A model generated the notes under the pieces. The model saw nothing but the letters and a program-made list of their open reading frames with translations, did no database searches and was not told the DNA's origin. Shown here piece by piece: positions 1-11,018 of a DNA stretch of 64,000 nt (positions are counted from its first letter, which is position 1; each line of letters starts with the position of its first letter). This DNA is from Rallus limicola. Taxonomy: Eukaryota; Chordata; Aves; Gruiformes; Rallidae. Location: NCBI GenBank assembly GCA_022605955.1, contig JAKCOZ010000039.1, positions 5,885,501-5,949,500 on the forward strand. The letters are read 5' to 3'. The position numbers and the translations under genes were made by a program.

Positions 1-150
1 AAGATCATCTAGTCCATCCCCTCTGCCAGAGCAGGATCGCCTAGAGTAGATCACACAGGAACATATCCAGGTGGGTTTTGAATATCTCTAGAAAAGGAGA
101 CTCCAGAACCTCTCTGGGCAGCCTGTCCCAGTGATCTCTTACCCTCACGG
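1..150 (-). mobile_element. CR1 LINE 3' fragment (cut by window edge)
   Basis: The plus strand reads as the reverse complement of a CR1 3' end. It has the 'GATCATCTAGTCCA' block, 'CTGCCAGAGCAGGATC', 'GGTTTTGAATATCTCTAG', 'GGAGACTCCAGAACC' and 'GGGCAGCCTGTCCCAG', all of which recur in the other CR1 copies here. The extreme 3' tail lies beyond the left edge. Similarity fades near 150. It is non-coding and lies in the CAB39L intron. Confidence 0.85.
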
Positions 151-919
151 TGACCCTCACATATGCTCCAGCTACAGAAACAGGGAGGCAGAGTTTCAGA
201 TGCAAGACCAACCAAACAAACAAACCAACCAACAAACAAAAAAGACCAAACCCAAGCAAACAAAAAAATGTGATCATTTGGTTCTCTGTAAGCCCAAGGT
301 CCCAATCAGGAGCATGTTGTATGCTGGGGTACATCTTCTCAACTGGTCACTGGAAAAGTGGCAAAAGTAACTCAGGTCTGTGTCACTGAGTTAGAGGAGA
401 GCAACAGTATTAGGAAAAGTGAGTAGCACAGCTCATTTAGGAGGTGCTGGCATCCAGAAGACTGGAAAGGATCTGTAGAGTGAGACCTTCTTTATATACA
501 TCTGAATGCACGAGATGAATGCATACAATGCTCATCAGAAATAAGCTTTGTTCTGTGGGTAGCTGTGCATTACTTTACAGTCTCATTTGCTATCCTGTGG
601 AACAAATTAACAGCATAATAGTTTTCAAATAGCCTTCCAGGCTGCTTTGCTAGATGCATTACCGATTGAAGTGGGTGATCACCCTTTGTTTTGGCCAAGG
701 CTTCTAAATCTCAACATTTTGTGTTTGACCCCCCAGATCTATTGTACTTTCTTTATGCAAAAGCCCCCTGATTTCAGCAGGATCATTCAAACACAAAGCT
801 ACTTGCATGTGCAAACGCAGACTCAGGACAGTGAGCAAACACAATTTTATTCCCTGTATTTATCCCCCTGTGTCCACGGCATAAAAACCTTATTGGCCTT
901 CTACAACATTACTTCATAC
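151..919. other. CAB39L intron downstream of the first coding exon
   Basis: No coding signal was seen. Positions about 205-270 are a low-complexity stretch rich in AAAC and CAAA units. The rest is AT-rich unique-looking DNA up to the splice donor of the CAB39L exon (minus strand, donor GT at 919-918). Confidence 0.6.
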
Positions 920-1021
920 CTTGTCTGTCTTTTTGTCTTGTTTTTCCAATATGGCCATGTTTTCTTTCAGAATTTTCACAATCTCAGCAGGATTTTTGTG
1001 GGATTTACTAAACAAAGGCAT
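920..1021 (-). CDS. CAB39L: CAB39L (MO25-beta) first coding exon, residues 1-34
   Basis: The minus strand opens with ATG at 1021-1019 and encodes 34 residues beginning MPLFSKSHKNPAEIVK and ending EKQDKKTDK. This is the N-terminus of calcium-binding protein 39-like rather than of its paralogue CAB39, which has a different start (MPFPFGKSHK-type). The exon ends at 920 on a good donor (AAG|GTATGA), in phase 0. An in-frame TGA at 1033-1031 and an A at -3 support this start; the human MKK extension is absent. CAB39L folds into helical armadillo-like repeats and scaffolds STRAD-LKB1, activating LKB1 and GCKIII-type kinases in the cytoplasm. The remaining coding exons should lie beyond position 1, because the family is about 335-340 residues long. 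Confidence 0.94.
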
Positions 1022-1046
1022 GTTTTTTCTTCACCTGGATTTCTTC
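1022..1046 (-). other. CAB39L: 5' UTR part of the first coding CAB39L exon
   Basis: Upstream of the ATG on the minus strand, the best acceptor is the AG at 1048-1047, preceded by a C/T-rich stretch (TCCTCTTCTACCCTGAAG). That would give 25 nt of 5' UTR. The acceptor position is inferred, not certain. Confidence 0.45.
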
Positions 1047-4000
1047 CTTCAGGGTAGAAGAGGACCACCTTAAATCAAACAAGAAACAAAAACAGCTTTT
1101 AAGGTTTATACAAAAAATGCAATTAAAAAAACACACAAAGGCATTATGAACATGAAAAGGTTATGCCTCAGGTACTCTATTTTGCTTCAGCTACTCAGCA
1201 GAGCAGTAGAAGTTCTCATAAACCACCATTAGCATGTGGAGAGCAACAACTGTGCGGGAGCTGGATGCTTCCTAAAGCCCCTGACCTACAAGTCAGCGCT
1301 CTGCTGAGTCTACACTTGAGTCCAACATTTTTTGGGCACCGTTTATCTGGCAAGGTCCGCCAGATTTCTGATAGAGGTTTCTGCCAATCTTTACTGGCTT
1401 CATCACCATGCAGGTAACTGTAGATGCTAGCACACCGAAAGCGCCCTTTGTTTAGAGCATCGCAAGATAAGGTCCCAGCTTCTCCACCATCACTCCTTCT
1501 GCTGCTTTTCTTTTACAGCCCAAAGCCTTGCAAGAAGGAGCAGTTAAAGCTACCCCCTAAATCTGAACAGACTTGGAGAATCTCTGGGTCAGATCTCACT
1601 TGTAAAAAACATTGCCTGAATTAAATAAGGGACGGAGGATCAGGCCCAAATACGGACACAAATGTTTTCAGGACACTTAAATGAAAGACAGCATTTTACC
1701 AAAAATGGGCTGGTTTGTTTAATTTAAAACATTCTTCCTCTGTATGGTTAGAAAGGCAAATAACACATCTCTGCATTTATACATGAAAGAAACCAAACAG
1801 CTTCGTTCCTGATTCTACATAGCATTAAGTCGTGAATTTACATGGGAGCTGCTGGGATCTGATACAAAGGCCTACTGAAATGAATGGGAATATGCTCTGG
1901 TTAAGGCAGTGTGGCTTTCCAGGGAGAGCACAGCGCTATTCTGCCCTGCATTCCAGTTTGTACAGTTAATGAAAAAGAGGTAAGAAAACAACCCCCAAAA
2001 TAACATCAAAACCTTTCACCTCTTTCCACAACAAAAGATAACCATCACCATCCCTCCCCACACACATTTGCAAGAGTAGTTGTGAAACCATAAATATACA
2101 CACAAACCACTTCAATCTCCTTATTCTTCTTTAACTTTTACAATTAAAAAAACCCTCAACCAACCAACCAAACCACAAAAGGTTTGTAAAAGAGATTTTA
2201 AAGGAGAGGATTAAACAAACACAATGCACACAGTATAAAGAAGAAAACAGGACGGTGCAATATTTTCCCAGTGGTCCCAAAGAACCCACTCCCCTCTTGC
2301 TTCATTGTTCCTACACAGAGGTCCACCATGAAGTATGACCCCATTTGTACCATCCACCCATGTGCTACTAATCCCCAAATATCCTATGGAATTAATACCC
2401 AGATTTGATATGCAGTCTATTATGACTATAAATAGCAGCCATCTAAAACAGCCAAGCACAAAATTCAAACCATGGAGATGTACTTTAAAACAAAATTTTA
2501 AAATGAGAGCTATATATAGGTTCTGTCCTAGCATCTTACTAAAAACATTTTAAAACATTTTTGCAGATTACCTTTACATGAACAGTTTATATGAAACATA
2601 GAAAATATTTTTAAACTCATTTAAATCAAAAGTGTCTTTATAGTTTCCATAGTAGGGGAATTTGTATATAGCTTCTCCTTTGCTGCTAGGTCAGTTTTAC
2701 AGAATATTTGAAACCTCACCTCTTTCAGATTTCCATTTTCAAGCTCCTCCTGGTTCCATTCAAACTCCTTTTTATTTCTGTAGTTTTGGCTACATAACCT
2801 TCACTACTTGACTGAGCTCTGAGCTGGGAAGTCCTGCTCACATGGAGCTCACAACTGCGAGCTTTGGCAGTGCCATCTGACCAGCAACAGGGTAGAGTCA
2901 TGCCTCAACTTGCCAACACACAAGTCTGAAGATTGGGTATACTAATGACTAACTTATTTGGGCACCTTCAGCTTCACACAACAACTAGGAAAAGACTGTG
3001 ATGCCAGCGTTACACAATAAATCTGTTTAAACACTGCTAGCAAGGGCCAAGCACCCCATAATGCCACACGTGCTGTAATTAGAAGATTAGAAATTCACAA
3101 CGTGCTTTTGGAAGAACCTGATTCTGCACGTTTTTATTAGCTGTGAAGACACAGCATGAGGATGTGAAGGTGCAAGAGAGTCTGAGAGCAGGGGCTTAAC
3201 AGCCACGTTGCATTTCAGAAAAGAAGTATATTTATCCAAGATGGGGTAGGTTTGATGATTTGTTTTTTAAATTGAAAAGATAATTTGATTTTTAAATTGA
3301 CTAATAATAGTAATTTATTATTATTATAGATAATTTTCTTTTTAAATTGAAGTACTCATGAGTAATAAATCCTGAGATTTAAAAACAATAAGTCCATGTT
3401 CATAACTGAAATGTTGACTATAAATTGTAAACACATTTTCCTCCCAGAAAGTAACTTATATAGTTGTCTAGAGTATGGCATCTGCATTTAAATAAGCACT
3501 AATTTTGCCGTAAAACTCCAACAGCCAGACAAGCACTCTTCCACTGTATAGTTCCAGTTCCACCTCCAAGTCACCACAGCACTTCTCAGTGATAAAATAC
3601 CATTTCTCTTCACTTCATACCCTACCTGTGCGCTAATCACAACAGCAAAAACACCGATAATCGGCAAGGAGGGACTCAAGAGACTGTTTATTTCATCTTT
3701 CTACTGAACTGAGCCAAGTTTCTGCTTCGCTTCATTTATCAGTCTTCTTACATACAAAGCAAAGCATCTGCTGTATGCACGCAGAGGGAGGCAGAAGGGA
3801 AAAGGGGAAGAACCCTAAATGTGCACTGAAGAACGTTTCTGGATTTCTCCCTTTTCAGGACACAGTTTTCAACCCATCAACATCTGGAAGAAAGGTATTC
3901 CATTACTTTAAAATACACATAGTGGTAGTTGCAGGCTACTGTCCCTTTTGCTTCTCCATGCAGGAATCTCTTAGCGGGCACATGCTATTCACCAGTACAG

Positions 4001-4920
4001 GTAGAAGCAAATGGGGGGTGAATTCACTTTCCTGAGATTTGGGGCTTATACTCCTTAGTGTGGTTGACTATTCCATTAGGCACAAGGAAAAATAGATTCC
4101 TCTCCTCCAGCTTTGCTCCTCATGATTAGATTCTCTAGCATCAAAGAAAGCATGAGCTCTTGGTCTTAACGCAGCTGGGGCATTTCTTCCCTGTCCTCCT
4201 CCTTATATTAGACCTCTGCTTTCTCATCTTTACTTGGAAGGTCTTCTCTTCAGTAGAAGCACTAATTTGGTTCAAACTCACTATTGCTTTCATCACCTAT
4301 TCTCAGTTCGTTTTTTGGAACTCAGTATTTTCAAGGTGTCTACCCTTCTGTAAAAGTTGCTTGAAATCAGCTACCAAGTTCAGAACTTACCACACAAAAA
4401 AAAGTAGCATGAGAGACAGGCAGCATGACCACATAAGCTTTGTTTCCTCAAGAAACCAGCCCAATATTAACTGAAAACCAAAGATAAATGACAACTAAAA
4501 AAAAAACCACCACAGGCTTACTGAAGGTAGCTCACACTGCAATTCCTTACTAACGTATTTTTTGATAGAGAAAACACTGTAAAACCCAGGCATCTGACAT
4601 GGAAATACACTAAATTGAATATAATGCAAAATAAACTAGTTGAAGGACAATTACTGTGTAAAGGGAAACTGATCATCTGAGAAGATAAGAACAATTTGTA
4701 GAGGGGATCTTGTTTAGAGAGGCATGTGAATAAAGAACCTACTTCAGAATTGCGGTGACTCAGAATGGGGAAGGTGTTATCAACACAGAAGATGACTGGA
4801 ATATCATTACCTGAGAAACTGGATGGCCTCAGGGACTGAGATAATAAAAACAAGATAAAAATTAAGGGTAAAGAGTATCAGATAATGTTGATTGGGAGAA
4901 AATACAGAGACACTGTACAT
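1047..4920. other. Non-coding DNA, probable CAB39L 5' intron
   Basis: I see no gene, clear repeat family or splice structure here. The stretch is AT-rich with short A-runs and a small TTATTATTATTA tract near 3310-3330. It is assigned to a CAB39L 5' intron because the nearest promoters lie at ~10 and ~31 kb. Confidence 0.5.
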
Positions 4921-5362
4921 GTCCCATCCCTAGAAACATTCACAGTCAGGTTGGATGGGGCTCTGAGCAACCTGATCTAGCTGAAGGTGTCCCTTCTCAC
5001 TGCAGCGAGGATGGACTAGGTCATAGAATCATAGAATACCCTGAGTTGGAAGGGACACATAGGGATCACTGAGTCCAACTCCTGCCTCCACACAGGGCCA
5101 GCCAGTTTAGAGCATGTGACTAAGGGCATCGTCCAGACACTTCTTGAACTCAGTCAAGCTCAGTGCTGTGACCACTTCCCTGGGGAACCCGTTCCAGTGC
5201 CCGACCACCCTCTCAGAAAAGAACCTCTTCCTAACATCCAACCTAAACCTCCCCTGTCGCAGCTTTATACCATTCATACAGTAGGTGCTTACTGCACATG
5301 CTTCACTGTAGGTGACCTTTAAAGGTCCCTTTCACCCCAAACTATTCCATGATTCTATGAAT
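4921..5362 (+). mobile_element. CR1 LINE 3' fragment split by a nested CR1
   Basis: The left half (about 4921-5020) has the plus-strand CR1 signature 'GGTTGGATGGGGCTCTGAGC' and 'CCTGATCTAG', and stops at 'GGACTAGG'. The expected continuation (GTGACCTTTAAAGGTCCC, then ATTCCATGATTCTATGA) resumes at about 5309 and ends near 5362. Between the halves lies an opposite-strand CR1. Confidence 0.85.
5021..5307 (-). mobile_element. CR1 LINE fragment nested in the preceding CR1
   Basis: The stretch begins with TCATAGAATCATAGAAT, a CR1 3' tail on the minus strand, and continues with 'GAGTTGGAAGGGAC', 'GAGTCCAACTCCTGCC' and 'AACCTCTTCCTAAC'. Recognisable CR1 sequence ends near 5272. About 35 bp of unclear origin follow before the outer element resumes. 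TAGGT occurs at both junctions (5017-5021 and 5309-5313), consistent with a short target duplication. Confidence 0.8.
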
Positions 5363-5489
5363 ATCTGCTTGAAGTTGAGGATCTACCATGAGAAATGACA
5401 AATACCAACTGACTATACTGGTATTTTACAGACAGACTCAAAACCATGACAAATTAAGAAAGTAACCAGTAGAAATACGAAGGTACACG

Positions 5490-5700
5490 TCTTTGCACAA
5501 AGTCTTGGTGGAATTGCATATGGAACATTGTATGCAACCCTGAACACCCACCGGCAAGTAAAACAGAGATTGGAGCGGGTGCAGAGAAAGACTCTAGGCT
5601 GGCCAGAAAAAAAGGGAAGACCAGCATCTCTAGGAGGCTAAAAGTGCTCACTTTAGTAATCTTGGAAGAAAAATACAAGTTATTTCAGCTCATGTAACAA
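5490..5700 (+). mobile_element. Possible old, degraded CR1-like copy
   Basis: The segment with 'GGAACATTGTATGCAACCCTGA' features followed by 'GAGCGGGTGCAGAGAAAG' resembles the CR1 block that reads 'tactgtgtccag ... gagagggtccagagaagg' elsewhere in this window, but it is strongly diverged. No 3' tail is visible. This is weak evidence. Confidence 0.4.
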
Positions 5701-8700
5701 TAACACTTTTCTTATGCAGAAGCAAATGGCTATATATCATATATAACATGTATGAATAAACGTTAGCTGAAAATGTAAAGGTTTCCAACCATTAGAGCTT
5801 TGAGATTTTGGAATGACCAGCTCTACCAGGTACGTTACAGAGCATCTGTTCATAATTTTTTGACACTGCTGTCTTGCAGCAAGGGACAGGGCTGAATGAT
5901 CCCCTTTCTTTACTGCTTTCTAGGAAAACTTTTTCCATGTAATGGTTACTCAACAGCATATGGTTTTATAACATCAGAAACACATTGTGGACACTCCTGA
6001 ATTTGTAATGGGGGAATCAGCCAACTCCTGAAACATTTAGTTGTGATGATGTTATTTCACCAGTGCTTTTGTGAGGAGCTTATGAGACTTGAGTTAAAAA
6101 GCAGATGTACCTCACCAGACCGACTCTCCCAGCCTCAGAGGTTGTCTCTCCCAGTCATGGGGGAATGCCCCAGCAGCACTGTAGGAGGAACAGCAGTTTC
6201 CAAAGTCTGCTGTTGCCATCAGTATGAACAGGACTTTTCAGCAACCAGAGATGGAGAGTCCAGCAGATTTTGCAAGCCACACTTTTTTACAAAAATATTT
6301 TCAAGAAATTTAATTCCATGTTTGTTTGTGAGGAAAAAGAAGTGGCATTAATTTAATTTAGGTAAGTAACCAAAACAGCCAGAGGTAATTTTAAAGCACC
6401 AGTTTCTAAATGTCTGGATGTTTCTGTTCAATTCAGAAAAAAAAAAAAAAAAAAAAGAGAAAGGCAGCAAGTTTAATCCAGAGGTGGCCCAGGCTTAGAA
6501 GATATGAGTTTTAGGGTATTCAGTAGCCTGTCAAAGGTAACATTACACCCCTTCATACTCAAGGAATGCCTTCCCTCAAAGGCCTCCAACTCCGCAAACA
6601 TTTAACCAAGATGCAAAACACACTACCAAAAAAACCCTATATACCTGCTCTACTCTGCCCCTTCTGCTAAGGGAGAAGGTGAAACAGAAAGATTAGAAGA
6701 CTTGCCCATGGACACACAAAAAAACCCCCCTCAAACCAAACAACAAAACAGCACCGGTTGTGTCAGGAATGAAAGCTAGATGATTGAACACCAAAGCCTT
6801 TAGCAGTCTTCCACTCTATCTGCTCATAAATGGAATATACTAAAAAAAATTAATCAAAAAATTTAACCAGTGTAACTTGAGTTCTTTAATACAAGTAGAA
6901 GGTACACTAAAAGATCCAGTTCTTTTTATAGACACTCTTCCCAATTTCTTTGCTCTTAATCATGCATTTTCTCAAAAGCTTACAGCACAACTGAGCTTAT
7001 AAGTGTGATGAAGGAAAAATGCAGGTGGCAACATCACTGTACTCACTGCCCCATCCCACTGTGAAGTGACTCAGTTAAGCAGCTTGGTAACAAACACTTC
7101 CTCCTGCCCACGAAGGCAACAGTGAGATGGGCACGTGAGCCTATCCATGCACTCTTTGCAGACGTTCCTCCAGACAGTCCATTTGGACTTCAAAAATGAA
7201 TGAGTGGAAAAATTCCCTTCCCTTCAAGCATCAGGCATCTGTCTTGTCTCCATTCCTACCCTTCATCTCTCTACTGATCAGAATCAAAACACTGCAGTAA
7301 CTCATATTGGGTGAGAGCTTCTTTAATGGAAAAGAAGACCTTCATCTTCACCCTAGTGTGCCAGAGACTCATATTTTGGGCCAGAATGAGCACACTTTCT
7401 TCGTAATCTGAATGAGCACAGTTTGCCTCTGTAATACAAGGGATGCCTTATTCCCTCATCTACCTCTCCTGCAATAGTTGGGAAAGCTGTTGCAATTACA
7501 GAGTCACATACTCAAACCAGGGGATGGAAACCATCTAATCACCTGGAGAAGTCCAATCCATCCTACCCCATGCAGTCGCCTCTCACAACCCCCGTTTCAT
7601 GCAGTGCTCAGAAGGAACCAGGTCTACACAACAAATAACTTATCTGCAAATCTACATCAAGTTGCAGATTTTGGAACATGCATTGCAAATGAGACAAGAA
7701 GTGACCATGGAATGAGGACTGTTTTATGGTTAAGGTGAATGAACGGTGTCTCTGCTTGGCAACAAAATTATTCCAAAAGCTCAAGAATTCACTCGTCATA
7801 AACCTTGCTGTTGGCTACTTGTTGCTTTACCTGGAATGAAGGTGGATATTGGCTGAAAATTCACCTAAAGACACAAAACATTGAAGTAGTACCTTTTTTT
7901 AATAGGTGGCAAGCATCTCGAGGATCAGATGTGGACAATAAGTAGGCAGCTCTGCCCGTAATCCGACCAACTCTACAGAATGAGAGCAATAAAAAACACC
8001 ATGTAGTTGCTCAATACTGTTATGAAACTGAAGGCTTTCCTGGTGATAGTCCACTCAAGTGCTGTGGTGTAGCTCTATGGAAGCACTCAAAGAAATGAAT
8101 AATTCTATTTTTAATTGAGTTCTTGAACGTCCATTAGATAATAAACAAAAAGCCTATGCAGTCTCTCAGCGAACATGAAACATCCAATAGCTATACAGTC
8201 ACGGAGGCCACCATTTGATAAACACTTTGTTCCGTCATGGTGCCACTCTGCTCCACAACCATTCACATCTCTACAGCTGTTTGCAGGGCCACAGGATGAG
8301 CCAGGTCAGAAAAATGAGCTGGGTTAACAAAAGATAGGCTGTTGGGGGGGAAAAAGGTCACAGGAGTTTCCAGTCCAGTTCTCCCCACAGCCTTACAAAT
8401 AATTGTGCCAGCAGAAGAGTGGAGAATGGATGATGGAAGGAGAGTAGAGGGACAGGGCTGCTAGAGCAGATGCTACACCTCCGGTGTTGACCAGCCAAAC
8501 CCAGAACGAGGCAGCGGTGATGGAAAAGGAGGTACAAATGTGTGATGATACAGAACAAGGCTGAAAGTTAATATAAGTATCCTGAGTGGGATACAGAGCG
8601 CAGACTACATTGGCCTGGACAAATGTCAGAATTAAGGTTTGGAACTTTCTGAGCATTTGACTCCGCCTCCCAGTATCATTTTTATTGCAGCAAGTCCTGT

Positions 8701-9649
8701 GCTACCACACCTGTTGTTATTATAGCATATTCATTATAAAATAATATTTGCATACTGCAAAGATTGCCAGATAATCAGATTCTAAATCCATGAGAACAGG
8801 CATCCTGTAGCACCATACACACACCTACATCAATTATCTCTGTATCACAGGATTATCTGTGATGCTCCCACTCATGCTAACAAACTAAACGGCAGTAATG
8901 GGTTATTATTTTATGTTAAATAGAACTAGAAAGATAAGAAACGAGCAGATTTTACAGCCACCAAACATGCAGGATTGATGAGTCAAGAACACTCGGGATC
9001 CTTATTTCCATTTGTCACCATGGAAGTCTTTCAAACCTAAAAAAATTATTACTTCAGTTCCATGCCCGACTCTAGTACATAGCAAAACTCCCATGGGCTC
9101 AGTCATGCAGAAAGAGGTCTCTCAACTAACGTCTCTGAAGTACGCAGAATTCCAAGGTAAAGCTCCTTAACAGCTTTTCACTTACTTAAGTAAAAGGGAA
9201 AGCAAGTGAAATTTCCATTCCTAGCAGTAATAATAACTGTAGAAATAATGGAAGCTGGCAATATAATTTAAATAACATAGACAGCAGCCAAGAGGGAATA
9301 GGACTTCCTCTAAACCCATTAGAGGGGAACGTGAACACTAGTTTTGCTTTTTGTTCAGCATTACCAAAAGCTTCCTCTCTACACAGCACTCAGTTGACCA
9401 TGCCTGTAGCAAGCCTGCTGTGTTACTTTCAAGAGCTTCACAACGCATTAAAATAATTTGCTATGCCTGTAATTTCACTCCACTGCTAACGTTAGCCCAA
9501 GAAAGGGTCTTCCCTCAGAAAAAAAAAAAAGACAAACCCAAAGCCTTTCCTTAAGCTCAGTGAAAGTTCTGCCTGATCACAGCTTCAGGAACGGCAGAGG
9601 ATTAGCATTTCAGGTTGACAAGGCTATCAGCTGTAAATTCCAAGACGGT
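5701..9649. other. Non-coding DNA, probable CAB39L 5' intron
   Basis: No gene recognised on either strand. It contains a pure A20 run at 6437-6456 and scattered A-rich tracts. Reading frames here are short and match nothing I know. Confidence 0.5.
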
Positions 9650-10850
9650 TAGTTTACATACACCGTTCCTTGTGACAGTTCCCACACACGCTCTCTATCC
9701 GTTTCCCGCTGCCTTATGCAAGTGGCTGCGCTCCCATCCCTCTCCGCATCTCAAGAGGCAGCCCGCAGCTGCGGGCAGGCAGCGGAGGGGAGCGAGAGAG
9801 ATGATATATTGCAGATATTTTATTTTTGGAAACCGCACTGTAAATAAAGCCATTTCCAGAGAGATATTCCATGGACGCGGAGCGCGCTTGGTGGAGGAGC
9901 CAGCGCCTTATGTAACAGGAGGAGTATTGTTTAGGGTTGCCTGCTTTAAAAAGCCACTCCTGGTAACACAGTTTACAAAGCTATAAAAAGCTAGCAGCGT
10001 TAACTATGGAGAGCCAGCAGGCCAGCGGGGTATTGCGAAAAGGCCGGTGCTAACTGGAAAAATAAGAAGGGAAGTTTTATTAAATCACTTAACTTTCTGT
10101 CCCTGGCAGGACATGGTCGCGGCTGACACTTACTGCGTACGGAAAGGTGGGGGCTCCTAGGCAGCCCTGCGCAGCCCCATGGCCAGGTGCTGAAGACAGC
10201 TCTGCCACCTCAACGCAGCCCACGCCGCCAGCAGCCGCCTTTAGTTCTCTTCCATTTAATTCCGCTTTATTCCCCCCGCCACCCCGAGACAGGCACGCAC
10301 ACACACGCTCCCTTGGCCGATGATCGACACGTGGCAAAGACAAGGGATCCCGCGGCTTGGCCTCCTGCTCTTCTGCCGAGCGTCCGTCAGTCAGCCTCTG
10401 GAACAAGCGCTAGCAGAGAAGGGATCGCTTCCACACGCACAGGCGCTCGCAAGCAGCTGTAAATTTCCACTCCCAGCCTCGCTCCTCGCCGTTCCTGCTC
10501 TGACTAGCTCCGTGGCTGGGTGTGCATTTTTCCCCGCTTCCCACTCCCTCGCTCGTCTCGCTCGCAGGCTCACACACCCCCAAACTCCACGTCAGAGGAA
10601 CGCGTGGAAAAGCCAAGGGAGACGCGATCGCTCTCGCCGAGAGATCTCTCCGGGGTTAAGGGAGGGAGATGCGCTGATTTCGCATCGCTTCTGTAAGTTT
10701 CCATTCCCCTCCGAAGCCCGTCGGTGGAGGGGAGGCATCGCTGACGGGTCCTTGCACCATCACGTGGCGGGGACTGATGGAATTAAATTATTCACCTTGC
10801 CTCCCTGCTGCGAATGCAAATAAGGGAGCCCAGCAGCGGGTTGCTGCCAC
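9650..10850. promoter_or_regulatory. GC-rich island, candidate internal CAB39L promoter
   Basis: This stretch is much richer in G+C and CpG than its surroundings, notably 10,110-10,760. It contains E-boxes CACGTG near 10,329 and 10,762. Just to the left is a TATA-like CTATAAAAAG at about 9981 (plus strand). A strong splice donor on the minus strand (GCA|GTAAGTG) ends at 10,134, which would suit a first exon feeding CAB39L. Transcription direction and activity are inferred. No conserved protein is encoded. Confidence 0.45.
10134..10410 (-). other. Candidate alternative non-coding first exon of CAB39L
   Basis: On the minus strand the GC-rich island leads into the donor GCA|GTAAGTG (exon end 10,134). 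The right-hand limit is a guess, because no start site can be fixed from sequence. Splicing from here to the acceptor near 1047 would yield a CAB39L transcript with a different 5' UTR and the same protein. Confidence 0.28.
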
Positions 10851-11002
10851 GAGATAATAATAAAATCAACATGTTCACACACCACAGCTTTCAGCAGGGT
10901 CCTGCCCAGAGAAGCCGAAGTTAAGCCGCTTCCTGCCTGACTATAGATTATAATGTCAATATTATAATATTTTTTCACAGTAATACTGGGGTGGGGGGTG
11001 AA

Positions 11003-11018
11003 GGGGGGGGGGGGGGGG
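11003..11018. repeat. G16 run with flanking G-tracts
   Basis: Sixteen consecutive G follow GGGGTGGGGGGTGAA and precede AAGGG. Five or more G-tracts close together fit a G-quadruplex-forming pattern on the plus strand, just beside the CpG-rich island. Runs like this are also prone to sequencing error. Confidence 0.85.

Noticed and set aside
10320..10823. 167-codon open frame in the GC-rich island
   Set aside because: Stop codons are rare in GC-rich DNA. The frame has low-complexity content (R/S/P-rich), no known domain, and other frames are open over the same stretch.
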